Shown in pieces: positions 7,797-17,593 of a DNA stretch of 64,000 nt; the stretch's first letter is position 1; each line of letters begins with the position of its first letter. Under the pieces are notes generated by a model. The model saw only the letters and a program-made list of their open reading frames with translations, searched no databases and was not told the origin of the DNA. The DNA is from CALMEC01 sp964531025 (GTDB lineage: Bacteria; Actinomycetota; Thermoleophilia; Miltoncostaeales; Miltoncostaeaceae): NCBI GenBank assembly GCA_964531025.1, contig CAZHDY010000001.1, forward strand, positions 372,001 to 436,000, read 5' to 3'. A program made the position numbers and the translations under genes.

Positions 7797-9569
7797 TCAG
7801 GTCTCCACGTCGCGGATCGCGTCGCGCAGGCGTGACAGGAGACGTTGGAAGCTGAGAAACGCCGCGTCATCGCCCTTCTCGCGGGCAACGGCGGCTCGAC
7901 GTTCCAGAACGCGCTCCTGCAGACGATAGGTCGCCTCCCGGAGTTCCCGTTCGATCGGTGACCCGGCGAGTTCCGCGCGCAACGTCACCGCCAACGGGTC
8001 CAGTTCCCGTGGCCAGTCGTCGATCGGGTGACCGCCCTTCAGCTGTTCGAAGGCGGCGCGATGCTCGGGACGGTCGAACGCCTCGGCGGAGAGCTCCTCG
8101 CAGAAGGGCGCCGCGACCTCGATACCGAGGGCGACGGCGATTGCTAGCCAGCGACGCTCACGCACCTCGTCCACCCCGAGCCGTTCCAGAAGTGCCGGTG
8201 ACGATGTCGGCGCCTTCGCACCGTCACCCCGATCGTCCGACACCGACGCCAGGCGCCCGGCCTCCTTCGCCAGGCGCTCCAGCATCGGCTGCGTGTTGGA
8301 TGCCGACAGCTCCAGACGACTCGCGGCGATGCGCAGAGCCTCATCGCGTTCGATGCTCTCGGGAAACCTCGCCAGCAGACGGGCGATGTCGGAGAACGCC
8401 TCAGCACGCTCAGCCGCCGAGGTCCCGGCCCGATCTGGATCCGTGCGCGCCCGGACCAGGTACGACAGCATCGGCTGCGGTGACTCCACCAGGGTCCGCA
8501 GGGTGGCGATGCCATCCTCGGTCGCCGCCAGGTCACCGGGATCACCACCGGCGGGCAGCGGCACCGCGGTCAGACGGACCTCCACGTCGCCCAGCGCCTC
8601 CACGCTGCGCCACGCCGCCTCCTGACCGGCCCGGTCACCATCGAAACAGAGGCGGATCTCGTCCGCGGTACGTGCGAGCACCCGGATCTGCTCATTCGTG
8701 AGCGAGGTGCCCATACAGGCCACCGCGTTCGGATAGCCGGCCTTGGCCAGCGCCAGCACGTCTGTGTACCCCTCGGCGACCATCACCCAGCCGCGTTTGG
8801 CGGCCTCGGCACGCGCGACATCGAGGGCGAAGAGCAGGGTGCGCTTGCGGAAGTTGCGGCCCTCGGGGCTGTTCACGTACTTCGCGCGTTCGTTCGGGTC
8901 GAGCGTCCGGGCGCCGAAGCCCTGCACCTGTCCGCGTCCGTTGGCGATGGGGAACGTGATGCGTGACGTGAAGAAGTCCTGAGGCGCCCCGCCGCGATCC
9001 CGTGCCAGGCCGGCCTCCACCAGCTGTCGGCGGTCGTATCCCTGTTTCAGGGCGAGGGCGGCGAGCATGTCGCCGCGGCCCGGGGCGTACCCCACCTGAT
9101 AGCGGCGGAGGAGTTCCTCGTCGAAACCGCGCTCGACGAGGTACGCACGGGCGTGCTCGGCCTCGTCCGACTTCCACAGGTACGCGGCGTAGAAGTCGCG
9201 GGCGCGCTGGAGCACCTCCAGCCGCCTGCGGTTCGCGGCGCGGGCCGCCTCCTCCTGCGGCGACGACTCGGCGTACTTGAGCTCGATGCCGAAGCGCTCC
9301 GCAAGGGCCTCCACGGCCTCGTTGAACGAGCCGACCCCCTCGCGCTCGCGCATCCAGGTGATGGCGTCGCCCTTGGCGCCGCATCCGAAGCAGTAGTAGT
9401 TCTTGTGGTCCGGGAGGATCGTGAACGAGGGGCTGCGCTCCTCATGGAACGGGCAGCGCCCCCACCAGCGGCCGCTGCGGCGCACCAGCTGCACCCGGCC
9501 GCGCAGCAGCTCGACCAGGTCGGCCGCCTGACGCACCGCCTCGACACTCGCATCGTCGATCAGCGGCAC
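7797..9569 (-). CDS. dnaG: DNA primase DnaG
   Basis: Synthesises RNA primers for replication. It has 590 residues, the usual length. The N-terminal CHC2 zinc finger is Cys39, His42, Cys60, Cys63 (CPFHEERSPSF, then YYCFGCGAKGDA). The RNA polymerase core includes FPIANGRGQVQGFGAR and the TOPRIM motifs EGYTDVLAL and DGDRAG. The C-terminal helical helicase-binding region is present, rich in Glu and Arg. The start is the GTG at 9569, with GAGG upstream. The CopD-like gene and nth lie upstream on the same strand and may share its transcript. Confidence 0.97.
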   Translation of the reverse strand: MPLIDDASVEAVRQAADLVELLRGRVQLVRRSGRWWGRCPFHEERSPSFTILPDHKNYYCFGCGAKGDAITWMREREGVGSFNEAVEALAERFGIELKYAESSPQEEAARAANRRRLEVLQRARDFYAAYLWKSDEAEHARAYLVERGFDEELLRRYQVGYAPGRGDMLAALALKQGYDRRQLVEAGLARDRGGAPQDFFTSRITFPIANGRGQVQGFGARTLDPNERAKYVNSPEGRNFRKRTLLFALDVARAEAAKRGWVMVAEGYTDVLALAKAGYPNAVACMGTSLTNEQIRVLARTADEIRLCFDGDRAGQEAAWRSVEALGDVEVRLTAVPLPAGGDPGDLAATEDGIATLRTLVESPQPMLSYLVRARTDPDRAGTSAAERAEAFSDIARLLARFPESIERDEALRIAASRLELSASNTQPMLERLAKEAGRLASVSDDRGDGAKAPTSSPALLERLGVDEVRERRWLAIAVALGIEVAAPFCEELSAEAFDRPEHRAAFEQLKGGHPIDDWPRELDPLAVTLRAELAGSPIERELREATYRLQERVLERRAAVAREKGDDAAFLSFQRLLSRLRDAIRDVET

Positions 9570-9621
9570 AACGGAACCTCATCGGTATGTGGATGGCCCG
9601 CGCCCGATGGCGGTCGGGTGG

Positions 9622-10101
9622 TCACCCGATGAGCGAGGTCGCCAACCACAGCGCCACGAGCGTTCCGAGGAGCGCGAACCCGTCGAGCATGCCGCCGATC
9701 ATCTTCATGCGCTTCGTCCCGGCCGCGTCGCCGGCCTCCTCCAGCTGGCGTACCTTCGGCCCCTGCCACATGGCGTGGATGACGACGGCGAAGCCCACCA
9801 GGAAGAGCAGCACGATCTTGATGAGGAGGCGCCGGCCGTAGTCGGAGCCGGTGAGGACGTCCATGTCGACGTTGCGGTGCTGCAGGAGCAGACCGCCGGT
9901 GACGAGGATCGTGGCCCAGGCCAGCGCGCCGAGGGCACCGAACCGCTGCGTGATGCGCGTGATGAGCGCGCGGCCGCCGTGCGGCCCCTCGGTGGCACGC
10001 GCGATCGGCACGGCGATCGCGCCGACAAAGATCATCCCTCCGAGCCAGACGGCCACGCCGGTGATGTGAAGGAAGCGTACGAGTGTCCAGATGTCATCCA
10101 C
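9622..10101 (-). CDS. four-helix integral membrane protein, CopD-like
   Basis: A 159-residue inner-membrane protein with four predicted helices. The first, with FLHITGVAVWLGGMIFVGA, carries the His pattern seen in CopD/DUF2269-type heme or copper-related membrane proteins. The GTG at 10101 begins VDDIWTLVRF, 7 nt after the stop of nth. The open frame extends further upstream but overlaps nth. No specific substrate can be named. Confidence 0.65.
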   Translation of the reverse strand: MDDIWTLVRFLHITGVAVWLGGMIFVGAIAVPIARATEGPHGGRALITRITQRFGALGALAWATILVTGGLLLQHRNVDMDVLTGSDYGRRLLIKIVLLFLVGFAVVIHAMWQGPKVRQLEEAGDAAGTKRMKMIGGMLDGFALLGTLVALWLATSLIG

Positions 10102-10108
10102 GGGTCCA

Positions 10109-10780
10109 TCATGCCCGGTTTCCGGTGCGAGTGGGGGTCGCCGTGACCGCCGAGGGACAGATGTCGGCGAGCACGCAGACATCGCACCGGGGACGCCGGG
10201 CGATGCAGACGGCGCGACCGTGGTAGATCATCCTCATGGTGGTGTCGGACCAGTACCGCTTCGGCCAGATCGCCATCAGATCGCGCTCCACCTTCACGGG
10301 ATCCGTCTCGGTGGTGAGCCCGAGGAGGCGCGACAGGCGCAGCACGTGGGTGTCGACCACCACCCCGGGGACCCCGAACCAGTGTCCCAGGATCACGTTG
10401 GCGGTCTTGCGCCCCACCCCCGGCAGCCTCACGAGTTCCTTCATGGTCGAGGGAAGCTCGCCGTCGTGACGTTCGACCACGGCCTGGGCCATGCCGATGA
10501 GCGAGCGGGCCTTCGCCCGGAAGAACCCCGTGGAGTGGATGAGCTCCTCGACCTCCTCGGGGTCGGCCGCCGCCATGGCGGGCGCGTCCGGGAAGCGGGC
10601 GAAGAGCGCCGGGGTCACGATGTTGACGCGGGCATCGGTGCACTGCGCCGACAGGATCACCGCCGCCAGCAGCTGGAACGGACTGCCGTGATCGAGGGGG
10701 ATGACGATCTCCGGGTACTCCTCGGCCAGCCGTTCGGCCACGACCCGTCCCCGCCCCTTCGGTGTGCGCGGCTTGCCCAT
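10109..10780 (-). CDS. nth: endonuclease III (DNA glycosylase/AP lyase)
   Basis: Base-excision repair enzyme that removes oxidised pyrimidines and nicks abasic sites. It has 223 residues. The helix-hairpin-helix LPGVGRKTANVIL carries the catalytic Lys125, and VVDTHVLRLS carries the catalytic Asp143. The [4Fe-4S] loop is Cys192, Cys199, Cys202 and Cys208, with the exact C-x6-C-x2-C-x5-C spacing. All key residues are present. It is the first gene of a short minus-strand run with the CopD-like gene, and dnaG follows. Confidence 0.97.
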   Translation of the reverse strand: MGKPRTPKGRGRVVAERLAEEYPEIVIPLDHGSPFQLLAAVILSAQCTDARVNIVTPALFARFPDAPAMAAADPEEVEELIHSTGFFRAKARSLIGMAQAVVERHDGELPSTMKELVRLPGVGRKTANVILGHWFGVPGVVVDTHVLRLSRLLGLTTETDPVKVERDLMAIWPKRYWSDTTMRMIYHGRAVCIARRPRCDVCVLADICPSAVTATPTRTGNRA

Positions 10781-10859
10781 CCGGAGAGGGTAGCGGGATG
10801 CGGCGGTCGCGCGGCGACGAGCATCGCCCCGGCGGAGGCAACGCCGTCAGAGCGTTCCG

Positions 10860-10865
10860 TAAGAT
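10860..10865 (+). promoter_or_regulatory. candidate -10 box TAAGAT
   Basis: TAAGAT ends 9 nt before the ATG at 10875; no Shine-Dalgarno site fits in between, which suggests a leaderless or nearly leaderless transcript. Confidence 0.45.
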
Positions 10866-10874
10866 GAGGTCTTC

Positions 10875-12089
10875 ATGCCTGACTTCGACGTGATCGTGAT
10901 CGGCGCGGGACCCGCCGGATCCACCGCCGCCTATCGTCTCGCACGCCGAGGGGCGCGTGTCGCACTCCTCGACCGGGCCACCTTCCCCCGTGACAAGCCC
11001 TGCGGCGGAGGCATCACGCTGCGCGGGCTGCACCACCTCCCCATCGACGTGACCCCGGTGGTCGAGGACCGCATCACGGTGGCCGAGCTCGGTTTCGGCT
11101 ACAACGATCGCTTCGTACGGCACGCCGACGAACCCGTCGTGTACATGACGCAACGACGACGCCTGGACGCCCTGCTGGCGGAGCACGCCGCCGGGGCCGG
11201 GGCCGATTTCCGCGACGGCGTGCGCGTCCGCACGGTCGAGGCCGATCCGCGCGGCGTGGCCGTCACCACCGACACCGATCGCATCACCGCGTCGCTCATC
11301 GTGGGCGCGGACGGGTGCAACGGCGTCAGCGCCAAGCAGCTGGGTCTCGGCGGCGGCGTGACCTACGGTGTGGCCTACGAGGGCAACGTCGGCTGGGACG
11401 TCCTCGACGAGGACCACTGGCGGGGACGCCTGCTCCTCGAGTTCGCCACGGTCCCGGGCGGGTACGCATGGGTGTTCCCCAAGGGCGAGCACGCCAACGT
11501 GGGCGTCGGCGGCTGGGGACGCGAGGGCGGCAACCTGAAGGCGCACCTGGCGCGTCTGTGTGACGAGTTCGGCATCCCGCGGGAGCGCGTGACGCACGCC
11601 CGGGGCTACCGCCTCCCCCTCCGCGACCCCCGCTCGCACATCGCGTCGACGCGTGCCCTCGTCGTGGGTGACGCCGCGGGCCTCGTGGACCCGATGTCCG
11701 GTGACGGCATGTACGAGGCCTTCCTGTCGTCGCGCCTGGCGTGCGAGGCGGTCGGGGACTTCCTGGACGGACGCGCGACGACGCTCGAGCCGTACAAGCG
11801 CGCCGTGGACGGCGCCCTGTCACGCCATCGCAGCGTCTCGTGGGGCGGGAAGCTCCTGTTCGACAGCGCCCCCCGGTTCGCGGGCCGCATCGCGAAGTCG
11901 AAGTTCCTGTGGCCGAAGGTCGTGCGCCGTATCCGCGGGGACGGCTACCGTGGCGTCCACCGCCCGGGTACACCACGGCTCGAAGCACTCGCCCGGCGTA
12001 TCTATCGGCCCGAGCGCGGTGAGGCCGACCGGGACACGCCGGCGACGCCGTCGTCATCCCCGCGGGAGCCCGTCGCCGGCAGCAGGTAG
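10875..12089 (+). CDS. FAD-dependent geranylgeranyl reductase family oxidoreductase
   Basis: A 404-residue flavoprotein of the geranylgeranyl reductase / digeranylgeranylglycerophospholipid reductase group, which saturates isoprenoid chains such as those of menaquinone or carotenoid precursors. The dinucleotide site GAGPAGS lies at residues 10-16. PCGGGIT is the family's conserved loop. ADGCNG and VVGDAAGLVDPMSGDGM are the second and third FAD motifs. The last 35 residues are hydrophilic and probably disordered. There are no neighbours of the pathway, so the substrate cannot be stated. It diverges from nth. Confidence 0.88.
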   Translation: MPDFDVIVIGAGPAGSTAAYRLARRGARVALLDRATFPRDKPCGGGITLRGLHHLPIDVTPVVEDRITVAELGFGYNDRFVRHADEPVVYMTQRRRLDALLAEHAAGAGADFRDGVRVRTVEADPRGVAVTTDTDRITASLIVGADGCNGVSAKQLGLGGGVTYGVAYEGNVGWDVLDEDHWRGRLLLEFATVPGGYAWVFPKGEHANVGVGGWGREGGNLKAHLARLCDEFGIPRERVTHARGYRLPLRDPRSHIASTRALVVGDAAGLVDPMSGDGMYEAFLSSRLACEAVGDFLDGRATTLEPYKRAVDGALSRHRSVSWGGKLLFDSAPRFAGRIAKSKFLWPKVVRRIRGDGYRGVHRPGTPRLEALARRIYRPERGEADRDTPATPSSSPREPVAGSR

Positions 12090-12225
12090 GGCGCACCGGC
12101 CGGCGAGGCCTGTCCCCCCGTTCTGATCCTCCGGATCACACCCCACGCGAGGGGCGACACAACAGCCTCAGATCGCCCCGATGGTCGACGCGCGCCGGCT
12201 CTGGCGCCGACGTCAGGCCGCGGAC

Positions 12226-12912
12226 TCAGTTCAGTTCGGTCAGCGCACCGTCGGCGATGCGCAGGCGGCGTGGGGTGCGCTCAGCGATCGCCGAGTCGTG
12301 GGTCACCAGGACGACGGTCAGCCCGTCGTCACTCCACAGGTGCTCGATGACCTCCCAGATCTCGTCCCGCATCGCCTCGTCCAGATTTCCGGTCGGCTCG
12401 TCAGCCAGGAGCACTTCCGGTGCCTTCACCAAAGCGCGCGCGATCGCCACTCGCTGCTGCTGACCACCGGAAAGCTCGGTCGGGCGGTGGGTCGCCCGGT
12501 CGGCAAGGCCGACCTGTTCGAGCACTGCAAGCGCACGAGACCGCCGTTCCTCTCCGGATACCTTTCCGCCCGTGTTCGCAGGCAGGATCGCCGCCTCCAC
12601 ATTCTCAGTCGCCGTCAGAGTCGGAATGAGATTGAAGTGCTGGAAGACGAAGCCGATCTTCTGGGCGCGGATCCGTGTCATCTCGTCGTCACTCATCGTC
12701 GAGAAGTCGTGGTCGAACGCGGTGACGGCCCCTGACGTGGGACGATCGAGGCCTCCCAGCATCTGGAGAAGCGTGGACTTCCCCCCTCCGGTCGGCCCCT
12801 GGATCGAGACGAGTTCACCGTCGGCGATCGCCAGGTCGACATCCCGCAGGGCGGTGATCGCACCACGATCCTTCGTCGCATAGGTCTTGGTCAGTTGGGT
12901 GATGGTGTACAT
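12226..12912 (-). CDS. ABC transporter ATP-binding protein, MacB/LolD type
   Basis: A 228-residue nucleotide-binding subunit. Walker A is GPTGGGKST, the Q-loop lies in FVFQHFNLIPTLTATEN, the signature is LSGGQQQR, Walker B is VLLADEPTGNLD and the switch His is in LVTHD. The NLIPTLTA and TGNLDE stretches are typical of LolD/MacB/FtsE-type ATPases that drive mechanical or efflux permeases rather than importers. It lies 18 nt downstream of the permease gene and forms one transcription unit with it. Confidence 0.93.
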   Translation of the reverse strand: MYTITQLTKTYATKDRGAITALRDVDLAIADGELVSIQGPTGGGKSTLLQMLGGLDRPTSGAVTAFDHDFSTMSDDEMTRIRAQKIGFVFQHFNLIPTLTATENVEAAILPANTGGKVSGEERRSRALAVLEQVGLADRATHRPTELSGGQQQRVAIARALVKAPEVLLADEPTGNLDEAMRDEIWEVIEHLWSDDGLTVVLVTHDSAIAERTPRRLRIADGALTELN

Positions 12913-12930
12913 GTCGTTCCTCCCGTGGAG

Positions 12931-14388
12931 TCAGGCGATGGACCGGAAAGCGGTGGCTGGACTGAGTCGTGCGGCTCGCCAGCCTCCGATCGCGCCGGCG
13001 AGGAGGCCGCCGACGACGGCGACTCCGAGAGCGATCGCGACGATCTGCGGGCTGATCGGGGCGTGCAGGACCAGGTCGATCGTCGACGAGGCGGTCTGAT
13101 CGGCCCCACCGGGGCCGCCACCCATCGGTCCCGGAGGTCGGAGGTCCCCTCCACCACCGAATCCGGTGACCGTCTTCGCGGCGCTGAGCGTGATTCCCAC
13201 CACGTTGATCGCCAGGATGGCGAGGAGCCCGACGATCGCACCGATCGCACCGCCGATCAGCGCCTGCACGAGGGACTCGCCAGCGACCTGTCCCACGACC
13301 CGGCGCCGTGACCAACCGATGGCTTTGAGCGTTCCCAGCTCCCGGGTCCGTCGGTTGACACCGGAGACGGTGAAGAGGATGGCCAGGCCGAACGCCGCCG
13401 CGAGAACGGCAATGGAAAGCCAGCGCCCGAGCGACGACGCAAGGTCGGAGGCACTCGACAGGGAACCCGTCACGGAGGATGCGAGGTCGCCCTGCGTCTC
13501 GACCGACAGATCCGGCAAGGCCGCACGTATGGCGTCAGCCACCCCGCTCACCTCGCCCGCTGACGTTGCCTGGACGTAGACAGTGGAGATCTTCCCGGAT
13601 TCCCCGGACAGCGACTGGGCAAGCGCCAGTGGGATGTAGACGGCAGCGTCCGTCGCAACTCCGGCACCGCTCGTCGATGTCGCGATCCCGATGATCGTCA
13701 GCTTCGTGCCACCGACGGAAACGGTGTCGCCGACCGCGAGGTCGTTCTCGTGGGCGTACACGGAGTCCACCACCGCCACCTTCGCTTTCGCACCCGCGCC
13801 GGAGAGGCCCTTGCCCGCGGTGATCGTCATCGTCGTGAGCGGGCCGAGTGCATCGGCACTCGCGTCCACACCGGCGACGGTGAAGCGGTCGATCGAGAAG
13901 GAACTCCCATCGGCGCTGCCACTCGCCGCGGGCGGCCCTCCCATCCCCATCTGGCTGGGATCGGGAATCTCACCGTTGAAGCTGACGTTGTCCAGGTTCA
14001 GGGTCCCGACGGCCGCAGCGACACCATCGAGTCCGGTGATCGTGTCGACGGCGGAAGCGGCGAATGCCGTCGATCCCATCGTCGTGGACAGGCGCTCCTG
14101 AGCGAGTTGCCGAGTCCCGCCGTCCGTCGACCGTCCCGCGTCGCTCCCGAAGGCGAATCGACCTCCCGGACCCGGCCCTCCGGAGCCTCGCTCGGGCGCC
14201 TGTGTCACGGTGACGTCGGTCCCGACACCGTACACGGACTCCAAAGCCTCGCTTTGGGCGTCGCGCACACCGGCGGCGAATGCGTTGACGACGATGACGA
14301 GGGCGATGGCGAGGGCCATACCGATGGCCACGATCGCGGTCTGCTTACGGCGACCGCCGAGCTCACGTCTCAGATATGTGATGAACAC
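12931..14388 (-). CDS. ABC transporter permease, MacB/FtsX type
   Basis: A 485-residue permease. One helix at about 18-38 (QTAIVAIGMALAIALVIVV) is followed by a large extracellular domain (about 45-320) with a Gly/Pro-rich segment. Three C-terminal helices follow, separated by the FtsX-family loop GTLKAIGWSRRRVVGQV. This is the MacB-like topology used for drug, peptide or lipoprotein export. No third adaptor gene is present. GAGAGG lies upstream of the ATG. About 200 bp separate it from the gene upstream. Confidence 0.9.
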   Translation of the reverse strand: MFITYLRRELGGRRKQTAIVAIGMALAIALVIVVNAFAAGVRDAQSEALESVYGVGTDVTVTQAPERGSGGPGPGGRFAFGSDAGRSTDGGTRQLAQERLSTTMGSTAFAASAVDTITGLDGVAAAVGTLNLDNVSFNGEIPDPSQMGMGGPPAASGSADGSSFSIDRFTVAGVDASADALGPLTTMTITAGKGLSGAGAKAKVAVVDSVYAHENDLAVGDTVSVGGTKLTIIGIATSTSGAGVATDAAVYIPLALAQSLSGESGKISTVYVQATSAGEVSGVADAIRAALPDLSVETQGDLASSVTGSLSSASDLASSLGRWLSIAVLAAAFGLAILFTVSGVNRRTRELGTLKAIGWSRRRVVGQVAGESLVQALIGGAIGAIVGLLAILAINVVGITLSAAKTVTGFGGGGDLRPPGPMGGGPGGADQTASSTIDLVLHAPISPQIVAIALGVAVVGGLLAGAIGGWRAARLSPATAFRSIA

Positions 14389-14587
14389 ACCGATCCTCTC
14401 AAACGACAGCGATTTGACAGCGGGACGTTAGGAACGCCGGATCAGAACGGACTGATCAACCACTGTGCGCCGACTGTGAGTGCGTGGACCGGAGAGTTCG
14501 CACGACAACGGGTGTCTTCGGTGACGGCGAGGCGGTACCGAATGCGAAAACGCAGAGCCGTCATCGGCACTCTGTCGGCGTCGTCGG

Positions 14588-15013
14588 TCAGTACTGCCAG
14601 GTGCGACGCGGGCGATCGCGGTTGGCCAGACCGGTGATGCGTCCGTCGTCCGGGCGCACATGGATGCGCACCCGGTCTCCCACCTGCGTCGCGTGCAGCA
14701 GGTACGGCACCACGTAACCCGCCGGCTCATCCGGCGTCTCCATCAGCCAGATGACGTGGATCGTCGTCTTCAACCGGGGATCGACGGGCAGACGGGCGGC
14801 CTCCTCGCCGTCTCGACGGGCCTGCTCGTAGGCCGGTCGCCAGAGCGGGTTGACCGGCCGCGCCTCGATGCGTGAGACGATCCCGTCGACGCGATCACAG
14901 CCCGGATGGATGATCAGGCCCAGGACGCTCGAGTCCAGGAGCCGCTGCAGTCGGTTGTTCCAGCCGGATGTCCGTCCACGGGACGTGAACTCCGGAAGCA
15001 GGGCGGGGAGCAT
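14588..15013 (-). CDS. unknown 141-residue protein translationally coupled to a DNA methylase
   Basis: Not recognised. The ATG at 15013 shares its A with the methylase stop (TGATG), so it is translated with that gene. It is soluble and mixed alpha/beta, with no signal peptide. Notable stretches are SGWNNRLQRLLDSSVLGLII, PVNPLWRPAYEQARRDGEEAA and a beta-rich end with VRIHVRPDDGRITGL. No PD-(D/E)xK or HNH nuclease motif is visible. Its position suggests a partner of the methylase (specificity, inhibitor or effector), but that is inference from coupling only. Confidence 0.7.
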   Translation of the reverse strand: MLPALLPEFTSRGRTSGWNNRLQRLLDSSVLGLIIHPGCDRVDGIVSRIEARPVNPLWRPAYEQARRDGEEAARLPVDPRLKTTIHVIWLMETPDEPAGYVVPYLLHATQVGDRVRIHVRPDDGRITGLANRDRPRRTWQY

Positions 15014-17187
15014 CACCGACCGCTCGCCTCCTCCCGCGGTCGGAGGACTCCGCCCATCACCACGATGGGTGCGGTGCGCCGGAAGCGGGTCTCGAGGTAG
15101 CGGCCCATCCGACGGACGATCCAGTTCCGTCCGGCATCGCATTCCGCGGACCCGCCTCCGGCCGTGCTCGCGTCACCAGCGGCAGCGTCCGCGAGATCCG
15201 TGATCGGTGTGGGTTCGACCTCCCACGACGGCCCATCCGGATGGGCCGGCCAGCGCACACCTGCATGACGCAGCGCCGTCACCATCCACGCGTCGTCAAC
15301 AGCGGTCCACGACCGCCGAGCCGGACGGAGGGCATCCATGCCCTGCCACTCGTGATCGGTGATGTCCAGGTGGGCCGCGGTGAGACGTTCCACGCGCGTC
15401 CGGACCACATGGATGCGATCGTCCAGGTCGTCCGAGTCCCACGGCCAGGGCACGCCGGCGAATCCCTCCGAGGTGGGATCACGACGCGCCACCTCGCGGC
15501 GGAGTGCGACGATCTCACGGACGGCGTCCCGAAGTTCGTCGTCGGGAGGTATCGGTGCGAGCGGCACACGCGACGCGTAGCCCGGGTTGAAGTTCAGTCC
15601 GCTGACCAGCGTGCGAAGCCAGGCGGTCCCGATGCGTGTGTTGAAGACGGCGAGCAACTCGTCGCGACGCTCCTCCCCCTCGTCGGACCGCGGGACGAAG
15701 GTGACCACCCCGGCGCGCGACGCCGTCCCCGGCTCGGCCTCGCGGGCACAGAGCCATCCACCGGCGACGCGCGGGTACTCGACCAGCCCCGTCCGGTCGG
15801 GCTGCCCGTCCACATGTTCGCGGCGCATCCGGTACGACGTTCCCGCGGCCCAGGCCTCACGTCCCTGTCCACCGGAGACCGGTACCCAACCGTCGTCACC
15901 GATGACCTCCCACCAGGCCCCCACATCGCGGCGATGACTACCGGTCCAGGCCCCGTCGAAGCTCGTGAAGTGGTCGCCCACCGTGGGCACCGTTCCCGAA
16001 CGTGCGAGAAGACGTGCCGGAAGCCGGGGGGCGAAGGGCGGCACCGGCAGAGCCCCGAGACCGGCCCGATCCACCCTGCTCGCCGAAGGGATCGCGTCCC
16101 ACAGCGCCCGTTCGCCCCCACCGTCGGCCACGAGGAGACTCCATCCGTCCACGGGGATCCCCCGCTCCAGGACGTTCAGCGAGCAGAACACGAGGGGCGC
16201 CTGATCGAAGACCCGCTGTCCCAGAAGGACGACCACACGGGGACCGCCCTCGTCAAGGATGCGGCGTCGCAGCGATACCGCAGCGCGATCGTTCAGCCAG
16301 CCGGCGGGCGTGATGGTGCCGCAACGCCCGCCGGAACCCACGAGATCCCAACAGCGTCCCTGGACCGCGACGGCCAGATCTCCGACGGTACCGCCCGTGA
16401 TCTCGTTGAAGCGCGCTGCAAGCGTGCGGTCCATCTGGCGGGATCCGAGATACGGCGGGTTGGTCACGACGACGTCGAAGCGATCGTCACCGAACGCGTC
16501 CGTCGCCAGCATTCCTTCCGGCCCCGGAAGAACACGAATGTTCGTGGTGACCGGATGGTCGACGAGGCCGACCAGGGTCTCACGGGCGATGTCGACGGCC
16601 TCGGCGTCGATGTCCGCTCCCCGGACGCCGTGCGCGATGGCGTGTTCCAGCGCCTCACCACGTCGATCGGGATCACCGGTCGTCCCCTCCTCCTCCTGGA
16701 TCAGGTCGGCCAGGAACTCGGCGGCCGGCACCAGGAACGCCCCCGCCCCGCAGCAGGGATCGAGAACCGTCAGGTCACGTGCCGACACCGACCGCCGGGG
16801 TGTGGATACCGTCTCAACGACGAGAAATGTCCACCGTACCCGCGACGGCGATGAAGGGTGCATGGCGCACCAGAGCGCACCGAGGGTGTTCTCCAGCAAG
16901 AAGCGCACGATCGCTCCGGGCGTGTACACCCGTGTGGCCGCCGCCAGATCACCGGCGGTGATCCCGAGGCCGCGACGGGCCCGATCGAACACCGCGTCCT
17001 TGTCCGGGACGGAGATCGCCTCGTGGAACCATCCCCGACCGGCCGGCACCGGGCCGAAGCGCCCGGCCGCCACGTCGTCCCAAACCCCGGCACAGGCCTC
17101 GGCGGCGGATTCCCCGGAGCGTTCACGGGCGACACGGGCACTTGAGATGCGGCGCCGAAGCTCGGCAGAGGCGACGGGATCCGGCAC
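15013..17187 (-). CDS. adenine-specific DNA methyltransferase, PglX/Eco57I-like
   Basis: A 724-residue class I methylase. N-terminal TRVYTPGAIVRFLLENTLG is the stretch that precedes the methylase fold in BREX PglX and type IIG enzymes. DPCCGAGAFLVPA is motif I (SAM) and VVTNPPYLGSR is motif IV (NPPY), giving N6-adenine chemistry. The C-terminal half has the target-recognition layout, including a stretch like VFNTRIGTAWLRTLVSGLNF. It is shorter than classical PglX, and no nuclease domain or other BREX/DISARM gene is in the window. The GTG at 17187 follows gcvH by 12 nt, so it is transcribed with the glycine cleavage genes, an odd setting. Confidence 0.85.
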   Translation of the reverse strand: MPDPVASAELRRRISSARVARERSGESAAEACAGVWDDVAAGRFGPVPAGRGWFHEAISVPDKDAVFDRARRGLGITAGDLAAATRVYTPGAIVRFLLENTLGALWCAMHPSSPSRVRWTFLVVETVSTPRRSVSARDLTVLDPCCGAGAFLVPAAEFLADLIQEEEGTTGDPDRRGEALEHAIAHGVRGADIDAEAVDIARETLVGLVDHPVTTNIRVLPGPEGMLATDAFGDDRFDVVVTNPPYLGSRQMDRTLAARFNEITGGTVGDLAVAVQGRCWDLVGSGGRCGTITPAGWLNDRAAVSLRRRILDEGGPRVVVLLGQRVFDQAPLVFCSLNVLERGIPVDGWSLLVADGGGERALWDAIPSASRVDRAGLGALPVPPFAPRLPARLLARSGTVPTVGDHFTSFDGAWTGSHRRDVGAWWEVIGDDGWVPVSGGQGREAWAAGTSYRMRREHVDGQPDRTGLVEYPRVAGGWLCAREAEPGTASRAGVVTFVPRSDEGEERRDELLAVFNTRIGTAWLRTLVSGLNFNPGYASRVPLAPIPPDDELRDAVREIVALRREVARRDPTSEGFAGVPWPWDSDDLDDRIHVVRTRVERLTAAHLDITDHEWQGMDALRPARRSWTAVDDAWMVTALRHAGVRWPAHPDGPSWEVEPTPITDLADAAAGDASTAGGGSAECDAGRNWIVRRMGRYLETRFRRTAPIVVMGGVLRPREEASGR

Positions 17188-17199
17188 GCGCCGGCCGGA

Positions 17200-17592
17200 T
17201 CAGAGTCCGGCGATGTATGCGCGGTAGGCCGCCACGTCCATCAACCCGTCCAGCTCGGACGGATCGGTCAGGCGGACACGGATCAGCCAACCGTCGCCGT
17301 ACGAATCACCGTTGACGACCTCCGGCGCATCCACCACGCCCGTGTTGACCGCGATCACCTCACCGCTGGCCGGGGCGATGATGTCCGACACCGCCTTCAC
17401 CGACTCGAGCTCACCGTAGCTCTCGTCCTTCACGACCGCGGACCCGACCTCAGGGGGATCGAAGAAGACGACCTCGCCGAGGGCATCCTGTGCGTACCAG
17501 GTGATCCCGAAGGTGGCCTCGTCGCCGTCGACACGCACCCAGTCGTGCTCCTGGTGGTACTTAAGGTCCTCGGGGTAGGTCTCGTCGGCCAC
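17200..17592 (-). CDS. gcvH: glycine cleavage system H protein
   Basis: Lipoyl carrier of the glycine cleavage system, shuttling the methylamine group between P, T and L proteins. It has 130 residues. The lipoylated lysine is Lys66 in ELESVKAVSD. HEHDWVRV-like sequence at the N-terminus and SYGDGWLIRVRL at the C-terminus are typical. Start choice: a GTG at 17601 would overlap the AGGAG ribosome site, whereas the GTG at 17592 lies 8 nt after it and gives the usual N-terminus, so 17592 is used. The gcvT stop is 1 nt upstream. No gcvP is in the window. Confidence 0.95.
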   Translation of the reverse strand: MADETYPEDLKYHQEHDWVRVDGDEATFGITWYAQDALGEVVFFDPPEVGSAVVKDESYGELESVKAVSDIIAPASGEVIAVNTGVVDAPEVVNGDSYGDGWLIRVRLTDPSELDGLMDVAAYRAYIAGL

Positions 17593-17593
17593 G

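Noticed and set aside
15013..17187. A complete restriction-modification or BREX system
   Set aside because: No nuclease motif in the methylase or its partner and no BREX or DISARM partner genes in the window.
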